NCBI RefSeq assembly: GCF_029767005.1
Contig: NZ_JARUQR010000002.1
Coordinates: 65,667 to 129,666 of the forward strand
From: Thiomicrorhabdus sp. ZW0627
Lineage (GTDB): Bacteria > Pseudomonadota > Gammaproteobacteria > Thiomicrospirales > Thiomicrospiraceae
Reading direction: 5' to 3'
DNA length: 64,000 nt
In this document: one piece after another, positions 8,444 to 16,238 of the stretch
How the letters are laid out: each line of letters starts with the position of its first letter
How positions within the stretch are numbered: the first letter of the stretch is position 1
Program-made: the position numbers and the translations under genes
Notes under the pieces: generated by a model
The model's database searches: none
Seen by the model: only the letters and a program-made list of their open reading frames with translations
What the model was told of the DNA's origin: nothing

Positions 8444-10124
8444 TCGGAGCAGCTTGTCCGGGAAGAGCCGGAAGGTCGGTCGACTGGATATCCGTTGCCG
8501 GTAGGTCGACGGCGTTTTTTTCAATCCGGTTGCTTATAATCGCCGGTGCCTTCGGTGGTTCGACGCCTTCAATTGTTTCAACCGTTTGGAGTGTTTCAGG
8601 CGTGTTAAGGATTTCCGGTTCTTGCGGCTTGGTCCAAGGCGTCAACAGGCCTTCGGGCGAGTATTGCGCCCAGATCAGTTTCTTGCCGATCTGTTGGTCT
8701 TCGTTTAAGTAGAGAATGCCACTCTGTCCTTGAGTCAAACACAAGTTGGGTGCCAGTTTGTCGAGTTGGGTAGCGAGCATGAAGCTGTCCCATCCGAACG
8801 CTTCCAATGGCGTGTTTAAAGCTTGTGGTGTAAACACGGCAGGAATGGTCGGGAAGATGACGTTTTCCAGGTCTTTATTGCGTTTGATGTTTTGCAAATC
8901 GTTCGGTGTCAGGTTCGACGTCGCGTAAACCGGCAGTTTTAACTGGAAGAATTCAAATTGCGGATGGAAAACAGCAACTTGCTGCTCGTTACCGATCAGA
9001 ACGATGGCTTGCAGGTCCTGACGGGTACGCGGGAAAAACTCAATGTTCTCGCTCAGTAACCAGCGCAGGTTGTTGTAACGGGCCTGGCTGGCTTCTTCGT
9101 TGATGATTTTACCAAGCGCCTGTCGCAAATTCGGATTTTTGACCGGATAGAGGTGAAGTACCGCCGCATTGTCCGGATTCGACAGCCATTGAGACTGCAA
9201 GGTACGAGCCGTTTCGATGTCACGGTTGTTGTCGCTGCTCAGAATCGCGATGCGCTGATAGGCGTTTCCTTCAAGCTGATGGGTGATCTGCATGCTTTCG
9301 TTCTGGGAGCGGAAGTTGAAGGTTTTGAATTCCGCATTGTCGGCACTGTTCAGGGCGAGCACGTCGGTGATGTTGTGACCGACCAGTTTTTCCACCGCTC
9401 CTTTGGTCAAAGGCCCAATCACTAGATCGGCACCGTCTTCCTTGGCCTGTTGATAACGTTGCAGGACTTCGTCCACATTGCTTGAATCATAGAATTTCAG
9501 GCTGATAGAGCGGTTGGAGATCATATAGGCTTTCAACAGACCGTTGCGGATCTCTTCGCTGATGTGCTGGTACTTGCCTTTGAAAGGCAGTAATACGGCG
9601 ATTTGGCGCACGGATTGACTGGTTTTCAGGCGCTCTTTCAAGGCTTGAATCAAGTGATGGTTGTAGAGTGCGCCGGTTTCGAAGCTGGCGACGTCCGAAA
9701 GGGCCTGGACCGCATAGAGCCCCGGCTGTTGCATGGCATCCAGCAGACTTCCCCACTGCTGCATTTTCGGATCGGAATTTTGGCTGAGTTCGTCGATTTT
9801 CTCCGGGGTGTCGAAAGCCTGGGACAAGGTGTGCCAGACCATGTATTCGATGGCAGCCTGGTTTTCGTCGTCGGCCTTATGCCATAGCTGTTCGCTCAGG
9901 GAGAGGTATTGTGACCAGTCGCGTGCTTGCTCGGCAACTCGAATTCGTTGTTCGAGTTGTGCAATCTCAAGTTCCGCAGCCGATTTCGTTTCGGCTGGAG
10001 TCAGCACGATGTCGGTCGTCGTTTGTGTGTCTTTCTGTACGCCGGGAGTGGTACATCCGGAAAGCGAGGCAAGGAAGATTGCCATCACGGAAGAAGAGAC
10101 AATTAAAGCGGTGGATTTGCGCAT
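8421..10124 (-). CDS. lpoA: Penicillin-binding protein activator LpoA (outer-membrane lipoprotein)
   Basis: A 567-residue lipoprotein: signal peptide with lipobox LSGC (Cys24), a helical TPR-like N-terminal region, then a type-1 periplasmic-binding-protein fold beginning around IAVLLPFKGKYQ (~200) and continuing through VIGPLTKGAVEKL. In known gammaproteobacteria LpoA reaches from the outer membrane to stimulate PBP1A. The C-terminal ~60 residues are Pro/Thr/Glu-rich and probably unstructured. It is co-transcribed with yraN and divergent from rsmI, matching the enterobacterial neighbourhood, which supports the assignment. Confidence 0.92.
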   Translation of the reverse strand: MRKSTALIVSSSVMAIFLASLSGCTTPGVQKDTQTTTDIVLTPAETKSAAELEIAQLEQRIRVAEQARDWSQYLSLSEQLWHKADDENQAAIEYMVWHTLSQAFDTPEKIDELSQNSDPKMQQWGSLLDAMQQPGLYAVQALSDVASFETGALYNHHLIQALKERLKTSQSVRQIAVLLPFKGKYQHISEEIRNGLLKAYMISNRSISLKFYDSSNVDEVLQRYQQAKEDGADLVIGPLTKGAVEKLVGHNITDVLALNSADNAEFKTFNFRSQNESMQITHQLEGNAYQRIAILSSDNNRDIETARTLQSQWLSNPDNAAVLHLYPVKNPNLRQALGKIINEEASQARYNNLRWLLSENIEFFPRTRQDLQAIVLIGNEQQVAVFHPQFEFFQLKLPVYATSNLTPNDLQNIKRNKDLENVIFPTIPAVFTPQALNTPLEAFGWDSFMLATQLDKLAPNLCLTQGQSGILYLNEDQQIGKKLIWAQYSPEGLLTPWTKPQEPEILNTPETLQTVETIEGVEPPKAPAIISNRIEKNAVDLPATDIQSTDLPALPGQAAPNETPATP

Positions 10125-10196
10125 TTTTATATAGAATGGTTCACAATTAATCGTAATGCAGATTATATAGTGAATTGAGTGATTGATAAGGATTTT

Positions 10197-11060
10197 ATGG
10201 AAAACAATACGGCAAATGCAAAAAACGGCACGCTTTATATTGTGGCGACGCCAATCGGCAATTTAAAAGACATTACTCATCGTGCGGTTGAGATTTTGTC
10301 TTCAGTTGATTGGATTGCGGCCGAGGATACCCGCCATACCCAGAAGTTGCTACAGGCTCTGATGATCCAGCGGCCTTTGATCAGTTTGCACGATCATAAC
10401 GAACAGGCGCGCAGTACTCAGTTGTTGGAACGTTTGCAGCAAGGGGAGAGCGGTGCTTTGGTTTCTGATGCCGGAACGCCGCTGATCAACGATCCGGGAT
10501 TCCATTTGGTTAAATTGCTGCGTCAGCAGGGCGTGGAAGTGGTGCCGATTCCGGGGCCGTCAGCGGTGATTACTGCTTTGTGCGCCGCCGGACTGCCGAC
10601 AGATCGTTTCAGTTACGAAGGGTTTCTTCCAGCCAAAAACCAAAAGCGGTTGGATGTGTTGGAAGGTTTGAAGAACGATACCCGCACTCTGGTGTTTTAT
10701 GAATCGCCTCATCGTCTCATGGACACTTTAGCGGCCATGGAGAGTGTGTTCGGAGAAAGCCGGCAGATGGTCGCGGCACGTGAGATGACTAAGACATTCG
10801 AACAGTTCGTTTCCGGTTCGGTTGCCGAAGTGGTGGCCTATTTCACGGAAAACTCCGATAAGGTTCGCGGCGAGTTCGTTTTAATGGTGATGGGAGACGT
10901 TATTGAAGAAGAGACCGATGTCGGTGATTTCGACGATCTGATTTTGAGTCTGTTGAAACAGAATCTTCCAGTCAAGCAGATTACCGATATTCTTGTTGAT
11001 TACAGCGGTCAGAAGAAAAAGGCGATTTATAGTCGGGTACAGGAATTGAAAGATCGTTGA
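10197..11060 (+). CDS. rsmI: 16S rRNA (cytidine1402-2'-O)-methyltransferase RsmI
   Basis: Methylates the ribose of C1402 in the decoding centre of 16S rRNA with SAM. The 287-residue product has the tetrapyrrole-methylase-type fold signatures LYIVATPIGNLKDIT, EDTRHTQKLL, VSDAGTPLINDPG, PIPGPSAVITAL and FYESPHRL. I placed the start at the ATG at 10197, where AAGGA (10187-10191) is well spaced; an in-frame GTG 18 bases upstream lacks such a site. E. coli RsmI has 286 residues. The divergent lpoA-yraN pair is the standard neighbour. A hairpin terminator follows. Confidence 0.95.
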   Translation: MENNTANAKNGTLYIVATPIGNLKDITHRAVEILSSVDWIAAEDTRHTQKLLQALMIQRPLISLHDHNEQARSTQLLERLQQGESGALVSDAGTPLINDPGFHLVKLLRQQGVEVVPIPGPSAVITALCAAGLPTDRFSYEGFLPAKNQKRLDVLEGLKNDTRTLVFYESPHRLMDTLAAMESVFGESRQMVAAREMTKTFEQFVSGSVAEVVAYFTENSDKVRGEFVLMVMGDVIEEETDVGDFDDLILSLLKQNLPVKQITDILVDYSGQKKKAIYSRVQELKDR

Positions 11061-11120
11061 GATAAGCTTCTGAGTTTCTAATTTAAAAATAAACAGGCCT
11101 GTTGAATCGGTAGTGATACT

Positions 11121-11155
11121 TGAATCACCGGGCAACTTAATGCCTCGGTGATTCA
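11121..11155 (+). terminator. Stem-loop terminator candidate after rsmI
   Basis: A perfect 10-bp inverted repeat, TGAATCACCG (11121-11130) and CGGTGATTCA (11146-11155), with a 15-base loop. It is followed by GCCCTTGTTTATG, so the T tract is broken and termination is probable rather than certain. A CAGGCCTG copy at 11094-11101 lies between it and the rsmI stop. It could also serve the converging HPF-like gene. Confidence 0.6.
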
Positions 11156-11190
11156 GCCCTTGTTTATGTCTGTTCAGGTGGTGACGATTA

Positions 11191-11754
11191 TTAAACCACG
11201 TGATGTTTGCCTTCCAGCACGACACTGCTGGCTTGAGGGCCTTCTTCCCCCATCTCTTCCGCAAAGTGCACCTTGTCGCCTGTTTTCAGGTTGTTGAAAT
11301 CTGCATTAACGATGCTGTTGCGGTGAAAATAGATTTCCCGTCCGAAAGTGGTTTCGATGGTACCGTAATCCATTTCAGGATACAGAGCCTTGACGGTTCC
11401 GTGCGGTGCGGTTTCATGTAGTTTGACCTTGCCTCGCTGTTTACGGGTCAAATCCTGTAGCTGGCGCTGGATGGCGCCGAACGCATCCCTGAGTGCAATA
11501 TACATGTTCTCGTGGGTATGGTCATTGTCGGAGTTTTTGGTGGCTACAAGGTCATGTCCAGGCACCGATAAGTTGATTTTGATGCTGAATAGGTTGCCTT
11601 GCTGGTGCTTTCTGTGCGGAGCTTCGATGACGACCGAGCAGCTGATGATTTCCCGGGCGAACTGTTCGAGCTTTTTAACTTTTTCTTTGATTCTGTCTTC
11701 AACGGCATCGGAATGTTTGATGTCTTTAAAGGTGATTTGTAGTGGTACTTGCAT
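11191..11754 (-). CDS. HPF/RaiA-like ribosome-associated protein fused to a cold-shock domain
   Basis: A 187-residue protein. Residues ~1-105 match the S30AE (HPF/YfiA) family: beta strand MQVPLQITFKDI, helix DRIKEKVKKLEQFA, strand SCSVVIEAPHRK and the second helix ending QLQDLTRKQRG. These proteins bind the small subunit and hibernate or protect ribosomes. Residues ~118-187 form a cold-shock/OB domain (TVKALYPEMDYGTIET, EIYFHRNSI, LKTGDKVHFAEE, GPQASSV), with RNP1- and RNP2-like strands. The ATG at 11754 has a perfect AGGAG seven bases upstream, which rejects the frame extension to 11931. No rpoN cluster surrounds it, unlike many hpf genes. Confidence 0.88.
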   Translation of the reverse strand: MQVPLQITFKDIKHSDAVEDRIKEKVKKLEQFAREIISCSVVIEAPHRKHQQGNLFSIKINLSVPGHDLVATKNSDNDHTHENMYIALRDAFGAIQRQLQDLTRKQRGKVKLHETAPHGTVKALYPEMDYGTIETTFGREIYFHRNSIVNADFNNLKTGDKVHFAEEMGEEGPQASSVVLEGKHHVV

Positions 11755-11964
11755 GTTTTCTCCTTTGGGGAAAAGGTTTGCGTAAAACATTACATATTGA
11801 TTCGACAAATCGGCGAGTTGACTAGCGTGAATGAAGCGACGGAAAATGGAAGGTATTCTGGAAAGAGCAGTCAACATCTTTGTCGAAAAACCGTCGAGCC
11901 GAACCTCCATTATTTCTGAAAACCGACTCAAAAAGCAAGTGTCTTTAGTATGGATTTTTGGAAA

Positions 11965-12501
11965 TCAGTATCGGACTTCCCCCACTTTATAAAGCCTGTC
12001 CGGTTTACCAAAAACATCCGTGAGTTGTTCGAGAGTGAGCGGAAGGGGGTAGAAGGCGCTTCCGTCTGACTTACCAACGACCGGGGAGTAATCTTTGCCA
12101 CCGCATAGAGAGCAAGCGGAAAACGCTAGAAATTGGTTTTGTCTGAACGCGACGTAGAAACCATTGCCTTGAAACCCTTGATCACGTAGCGCTTTTTCTC
12201 TGATGTACTGTGGCCATTGTGGGGGCGGTACAAAAGGGGGTAAGTATTTGGCAACCAACTCAGGTGTTAGGTTTTTGAACGGAACCGGCGGCGCCTCGTC
12301 TGTGAACTTGATGAGAAAATCGGGCGAATGAATTTCACTTCCGTCTTTTGCATTTAGCCGAATCAAATAATATAAAGGTTGTTTGGACTGATTGAGGTTT
12401 TCGCCAAATGCGACGATGTCGCTTTTTTGGTAGCGGGAAACGTTCGCACAGCCGCTCATAAGGAATAGGGTTGTGATAAGTATGATAATTGAAATTTTCA
12501 T
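11965..12501 (-). CDS. Putative lipoprotein of unknown function
   Basis: A 178-residue predicted lipoprotein: hydrophobic leader followed by LMSGC, with Cys18 as the likely lipidation site. I do not recognise a family. The mature part is Pro-rich in the middle (LPPFVPPPQWPQY) and has a CSLCGG pair of cysteines near 131-134 that could bind metal or form a disulfide. The C-terminal LEQLTDVFGKPDRLYKVGEVRY resembles the closing segment of SmpA/BamE-like lipoproteins, but that is only an impression. It lies 42 bases downstream of another lipoprotein gene, probably in one operon. The ribosome site is weak. Confidence 0.7.
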   Translation of the reverse strand: MKISIIILITTLFLMSGCANVSRYQKSDIVAFGENLNQSKQPLYYLIRLNAKDGSEIHSPDFLIKFTDEAPPVPFKNLTPELVAKYLPPFVPPPQWPQYIREKALRDQGFQGNGFYVAFRQNQFLAFSACSLCGGKDYSPVVGKSDGSAFYPLPLTLEQLTDVFGKPDRLYKVGEVRY

Positions 12502-12543
12502 TAGAATCGTTTTCTTTTAAGCCTTTGGAAAGTCCGTTGGACC

Positions 12544-13047
12544 TTACCAACCAAGAAGAGGGCCAAAATGTCCTTGAGGATTGATAGGGTCGCTTCTTGG
12601 ATCGGTATTTCTATTCTGTTCGTATGATTCTGCATCGGCTTGATACTGCTTAAAGATTTGTTTGGTGTGTTCGTAATCGTTTCGCGTGAAAGCGATTCCG
12701 CCATTCCAGGCTAATCCGATTGGTGTGCCCGGGTATTTGAGGAGAAACTCGGAAATGCCTTTTTCTACGTTTGATGTCGGATATTCATTTTTGACGATGT
12801 GCGACCGTATGTATTTGTCTTTATTTTGAGTGAATACTGTCCATGGGACTAAATAGATGCCTGCCGGCGCATTTAAAAGTTTTTCTTTGACCTGGTCGAC
12901 TTTGTTTTTAGGTATGCCTGCGTAAACCATATAGGCGCTCTCCGACTGATCGATAAGAACCGAATCAACATCCTCCACTTTGGTTTGGTTGGATGAACAG
13001 CTTACGGTTAAAGCAAAGAGAGGCACTATCAATAATAGCTTAAGCAT
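12544..13047 (-). CDS. Putative lipoprotein of unknown function
   Basis: A 167-residue exported protein; the leader ends LTVSC, making Cys17 a plausible lipidation site, although the -3 residue is not the usual Leu. The start at 13047 is set by AAGGAG eight bases upstream; the longer frame adds 20 non-signal residues. I recognise no domain. Visible features are a Val/Asp-rich stretch after the leader (VEDVDSVLIDQSESAYMVYA) and a Pro/Gly-rich tail (DPINPQGHFGPLLGW). It precedes the other lipoprotein gene on the same strand. Confidence 0.7.
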   Translation of the reverse strand: MLKLLLIVPLFALTVSCSSNQTKVEDVDSVLIDQSESAYMVYAGIPKNKVDQVKEKLLNAPAGIYLVPWTVFTQNKDKYIRSHIVKNEYPTSNVEKGISEFLLKYPGTPIGLAWNGGIAFTRNDYEHTKQIFKQYQADAESYEQNRNTDPRSDPINPQGHFGPLLGW

Positions 13048-13168
13048 GATTTTCTCCTTACGTTGAGTAGGAAACAGTCCTTGCGTTAAGAACGCCAGTG
13101 CATTCAATTGATGGTTAAAAAATCTTGGGCCTTTTTAGTTTGAGCGGATTTAACAGGCCTGCCCGGTT

Positions 13169-13879
13169 TCAAGCCAATGGCACTTCGATACATAAAATCT
13201 TGCTGTTCTCATGGGCACGGACTTCTAGGTTGTCGTCTTCGGGAATCGCCAATGCGTCTCTTGGTTTCAGTTCGTCCAGATCGATCTGGACATTCCCTTC
13301 CAAAAGAAAAATAAACACGCCGTTTTTAGGTTGGTATTTTTTGTAGAACAGGGTCTGATGTTCGTCGATATCGGCGAGCGAAAAATAGGCGTCCTGGTTG
13401 ATCCAGATAGAGTCGTCCTGTTCGTCGGGGGAGACGATCAATTGAAAACGGTTTTTACGTCCATGAGCGTCGAATGCTTTTTGGCCGTAACGGGGTTCAA
13501 TGTTCAATTGTTTGGGCATGACCCAGATTTGAAGGAAATTGACTTCTTCGCTGTCGGAGTCGTTGTATTCCGAGTGAGAGACACCAGTGCCGGCCGACAT
13601 GACTTGAATTTCACCAGCCTGGATAGTGTGTCGGTTGCCCATGCTGTCTTCGTGGCGAAGGCGACCTTTCAATGGGATGGAGATGATCTCCATGTTGTTG
13701 TGGGGGTGGGTTTCAAAGCCCATAGACGGGGCTACGCGGTCGTCATTGATGACGCGCAACAGTCCAAACCCCATGCGTTCCGGGTCGTAGTAACTGCCGA
13801 AGCTGAAACTGTGGTAACTGTGCAACCAGCCGTGATGGTAAACGCCACGGTCGTCGGCGGGATGGTATTCTCTACTCAT
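13169..13879 (-). CDS. Pirin family protein (YhhW type)
   Basis: A 236-residue bicupin. The N-terminal cupin shows the pirin metal-site pattern: HPHNNMEIISIPLKG, then GTGVSHSEYN; the C-terminal cupin ends with PRDALAIPEDDNLEV. Relatives such as E. coli YhhW bind a metal and can oxidise quercetin in vitro, but the physiological substrate is unknown. I favour the ATG at 13879 (MSREYHPADDRG) because AGAGG precedes it; ATGs at 13888 and 13903 are alternatives. It is the last gene of a three-gene operon with a glutathionyl-hydroquinone reductase and a second pirin, which suggests detoxification of phenolic or quinone compounds. A CAGGCCTG copy lies 8 bases past its stop. Confidence 0.9.
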   Translation of the reverse strand: MSREYHPADDRGVYHHGWLHSYHSFSFGSYYDPERMGFGLLRVINDDRVAPSMGFETHPHNNMEIISIPLKGRLRHEDSMGNRHTIQAGEIQVMSAGTGVSHSEYNDSDSEEVNFLQIWVMPKQLNIEPRYGQKAFDAHGRKNRFQLIVSPDEQDDSIWINQDAYFSLADIDEHQTLFYKKYQPKNGVFIFLLEGNVQIDLDELKPRDALAIPEDDNLEVRAHENSKILCIEVPLA

Positions 13880-13927
13880 GGGTATCATCCTCTTGGCATC
13901 CAAAGCGGGGGAGTTGAGCAGGCCTGT

Positions 13928-14908
13928 TCAGAACCGGTTTCGGTTGTGAGGTGTGTTCAAATCCAGTTCGGGGCCGATTGGCACGATCAAGGTTGGATTG
14001 ATGGTGTCATGGCTACCGTAATAATGGGCTTTGGTATATTCGAGATCAATCGTCTCCATTATTCCCTCAATTTGCGCTAATTCCAAGGTGTAATTCCACA
14101 AATTTGGATAATCGACCAGACGCCTCAGGTTGCATTTGAAGTGGCCGACGTAGACGGAGTCGAACCGGATTAGGGTGGTGAACAGGCGCCAGTCGGCTTC
14201 TGTGAGCTGATCCCCGACCAGATAACGCTGTTTGGATAGGCGTTTCTCCAACTCATCCAGAGATTGGAAAAGGTTTTTAGCTTCTTTTTCATAGACTTTC
14301 TGGTTGGTGGCGAATCCGGCCTTGTAAACGCCGTTGTTGATATTGTGATAGACGAATTCGTTGATTTGATCGATCTCTTCACGCAAATTATTGGGGTAAT
14401 AGTCGCCGGGAAGAGCGCCGATTCCGTCGAATGCGGAATTCAACATACGGATGATTTCGGACGATTCATTGCTGACGATGGTGTTGAGCTTTTTATCCCA
14501 AAGTGTAGGCACACTTACGATGCCGGTGTAGTTGGGGTCGGCAATCGAGTAGACTTCATGCAGCAGGGTCTTGTGGTTGATGAAATCGGGAATGACACCG
14601 GGGCCGGGATAGAAAGTCCAGCCTTCGTCGTCGCCCATATAGGAGTTGACCACCGAGACGGTGATCATCTCTTCCAAACCTTTAAGCTTTCTGAAAATAA
14701 GGGTGCGGTGCGCCCATGGACAGGCTAGCGAGACATAAAGGTGATAACGGTCGGGTTCGGCCTTGAAACCGCCTTGGCCACTCGGGCCAGGAGAACCATC
14801 GGCCGTGATCCAGTTTCTAAACTTGGCTTCCATGCGCTTGAAACTTCCTCCGGTCGAGTCGGTGTCGTACCAGTGATTGTCCCATTTTCCGTCAATCATA
14901 AATCCCAT
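13928..14908 (-). CDS. yqjG: Glutathionyl-hydroquinone reductase (GST xi/ECM4 family)
   Basis: A 326-residue soluble enzyme that reduces glutathionyl-hydroquinones, releasing hydroquinone with glutathione as reductant. The family signatures are strong: WYDTDSTGGSFKR, FRNWITADGSPGP, DRYHLYVSLACPWAHRTLI with the catalytic Cys in CPWAH, SNESSEIIRMLN, YKAGFATNQ and the C-terminal helical GST domain ending NPTLIVPIGP. The ATG at 14908 has AAGGA eight bases upstream; a GTG seven codons earlier is less likely. It lies between two pirin genes in one operon. Confidence 0.94.
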   Translation of the reverse strand: MGFMIDGKWDNHWYDTDSTGGSFKRMEAKFRNWITADGSPGPSGQGGFKAEPDRYHLYVSLACPWAHRTLIFRKLKGLEEMITVSVVNSYMGDDEGWTFYPGPGVIPDFINHKTLLHEVYSIADPNYTGIVSVPTLWDKKLNTIVSNESSEIIRMLNSAFDGIGALPGDYYPNNLREEIDQINEFVYHNINNGVYKAGFATNQKVYEKEAKNLFQSLDELEKRLSKQRYLVGDQLTEADWRLFTTLIRFDSVYVGHFKCNLRRLVDYPNLWNYTLELAQIEGIMETIDLEYTKAHYYGSHDTINPTLIVPIGPELDLNTPHNRNRF

Positions 14909-14950
14909 GAAGTTTGTCCTTTCTGTCACCGGTCTGTCGGTTGGATTGGT

Positions 14951-15799
14951 TTAAAAACGTCCTTCCTGATAGTCGTGGATCGCCTGCATGATTTCTTCTT
15001 GAGTGTTCATCACAAATGGTCCGCGCTGTACGATTGGTTCGTTCAGAGGTCTGCCCGCTACCAGTATAAAGCGGCTTTGGTCGCTGATGGAACGAATCTT
15101 CACCATATCGCCCGTTTCAAGTACGCCGAGCTGTCCGGCGTTAAGCACTCTAGGGTTGGATTCTCCGATTTCGATCTGGCCTTCATGCAGGTAGACGAAA
15201 GCGGTTTCATCATGTTCCAGCGGCTGAATGAACTGACTGTCTTTCACGAGCTGTACGTCGAGGTATGTTGGATCGACATAGTCGTTTTTGATGATTCCTT
15301 TGGTACCACCTTGGGTTTGGCCGGCAATGACCTTGATACGGGTACCGTCCGGCCAAACTTCTTCCGGTATGCTTTCGGGCGGATGTTCCTGATAGGCCGG
15401 TGGCGTCATTTTCGCCTTGGCGGGTAGGTTGACCCAGAGCTGGAACCCCATCAATAACCCTTCTTCCTGTTCCGGCATCTCGGAATGGATAATGCCTCGT
15501 CCAGCCGTCATCCATTGCACGCCACCGGTTTCAATTACGCCTTCGTTGCCCTGATTATCTGCATGACGCATCTTTCCGGCCAGAAGGTAGGTGACGGTTT
15601 CAAAACCGCGGTGTGGGTGAGGCGGAAACCCGCCGATGTAGTCCATCGGTTCGTCGGTGCCGAAGGCGTCAAGCATCAGGAATGGGTCCAAGTTTTTCAG
15701 TTGCGGTTGGCCGATGATGCGGGTGAGTTTGACACCGGCTCCGTCTGAAGCGGGCATGCCTTGGTAAATCTGTTGCAGTTGACGAGTATTGTTTGCCAT
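14951..15799 (-). CDS. Pirin family protein
   Basis: A 282-residue bicupin of the classical pirin type, distinct from the shorter pirin at the other end of the operon. Metal-site residues are visible in GGFPPHPHRGFETVTYLL and in GRGIIHSEMP; the C-terminal pirin domain covers ~170-275 (YLDVQLVKDSQFIQPL, FVYLHEGQIEIG, GPFVMNT). Pirins are iron- or copper-binding proteins with reported quercetinase or regulatory roles. It is the first gene of the pirin-yqjG-pirin operon, with a good GGAGA ribosome site, and its upstream region carries the inverted repeat shared with the lysR gene. Confidence 0.92.
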   Translation of the reverse strand: MANNTRQLQQIYQGMPASDGAGVKLTRIIGQPQLKNLDPFLMLDAFGTDEPMDYIGGFPPHPHRGFETVTYLLAGKMRHADNQGNEGVIETGGVQWMTAGRGIIHSEMPEQEEGLLMGFQLWVNLPAKAKMTPPAYQEHPPESIPEEVWPDGTRIKVIAGQTQGGTKGIIKNDYVDPTYLDVQLVKDSQFIQPLEHDETAFVYLHEGQIEIGESNPRVLNAGQLGVLETGDMVKIRSISDQSRFILVAGRPLNEPIVQRGPFVMNTQEEIMQAIHDYQEGRF

Positions 15800-15875
15800 G
15801 GTCTGTCTCCTGTTGATAGAGGGTAAGCTTAACGTTTAGCCAGACAATTAAAAACCGCCAAAATGCCAAAACACT

Positions 15876-15892
15876 GTTCTTGTTTTAAGAAC
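15876..15892. promoter_or_regulatory. Probable LysR-type operator upstream of the pirin/yqjG operon
   Basis: Inverted repeat GTTCTT (15876-15881), spacer GTTTT, AAGAAC (15887-15892). The same 17-bp element, differing only at the first spacer base, occurs at 17970-17986 before the lysR-type gene, and about 20 bases to the left of both a CGCCAAAAT block is also shared. Sharing between a regulator gene and a nearby operon is the usual sign of a common operator. Confidence 0.7.
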
Positions 15893-16127
15893 GGGAATGC
15901 TTGGTAGGGGCATTATGTCGTCTGAATTCAGGAAGTGGAGTACGGTTTTAGTGGCTAATTCAATTGGCGTATTTAAGGAGTAAAAGTGCTGGTGTCAGCA
16001 TTGCGCATAAAAAATAGAAGTGCTTCCTAATATAGAAAAAAACTATTTTTTTCAATAGGTTATTAGAATGACGAAAGTGGAGGTTAGTCGTATTTTTTAA
16101 TGAATTTCAGGCGTAACATTATGGGTA

Positions 16128-16172
16128 GGTGAAGGGATTCTTCACCAAAAAAACAACAAGTCGTGAAGAATC
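16128..16172 (+). promoter_or_regulatory. Two mutually exclusive hairpins in the leader of the secreted-protein gene
   Basis: Hairpin 1 pairs GGTGAAG (16128-16134) with CTTCACC (16140-16146). Hairpin 2 pairs GATTCTTCAC (16136-16145) with GTGAAGAATC (16163-16172). They share the CTTCAC arm, so only one can form at a time. If transcribed this is an attenuator- or switch-like layout about 70 bases before the start codon; as DNA it could be a protein site with three half-sites. No T run follows either stem, so plain termination is unlikely. Confidence 0.45.
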
Positions 16173-16238
16173 TCCTTAATGAAGCGGACGGTCGATACCG
16201 GTTTTTCGCTTGGATGTTTTTTTTAAGAGGATACGATC

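Larger units (their letters stand above)
15800..16238. other. 439-base intergenic control region
   Basis: This gap between the pirin operon (leftward) and the secreted-protein gene (rightward) holds no reading frame I would call. It contains the probable LysR operator at 15876-15892, an AT-rich stretch around 16020-16070 that may carry the rightward promoter (a TAGAAT hexamer at 16064-16069 without a convincing -35), and the overlapping hairpins at 16128-16172. The ribosome site AAGAGG precedes the gene at 16239. Confidence 0.6.

Noticed and set aside
11755-11931. N-terminal extension of the HPF-like gene to 11931
   Set aside because: A perfect AGGAG precedes the ATG at 11754 and the S30AE domain begins there; the extension has no family match.
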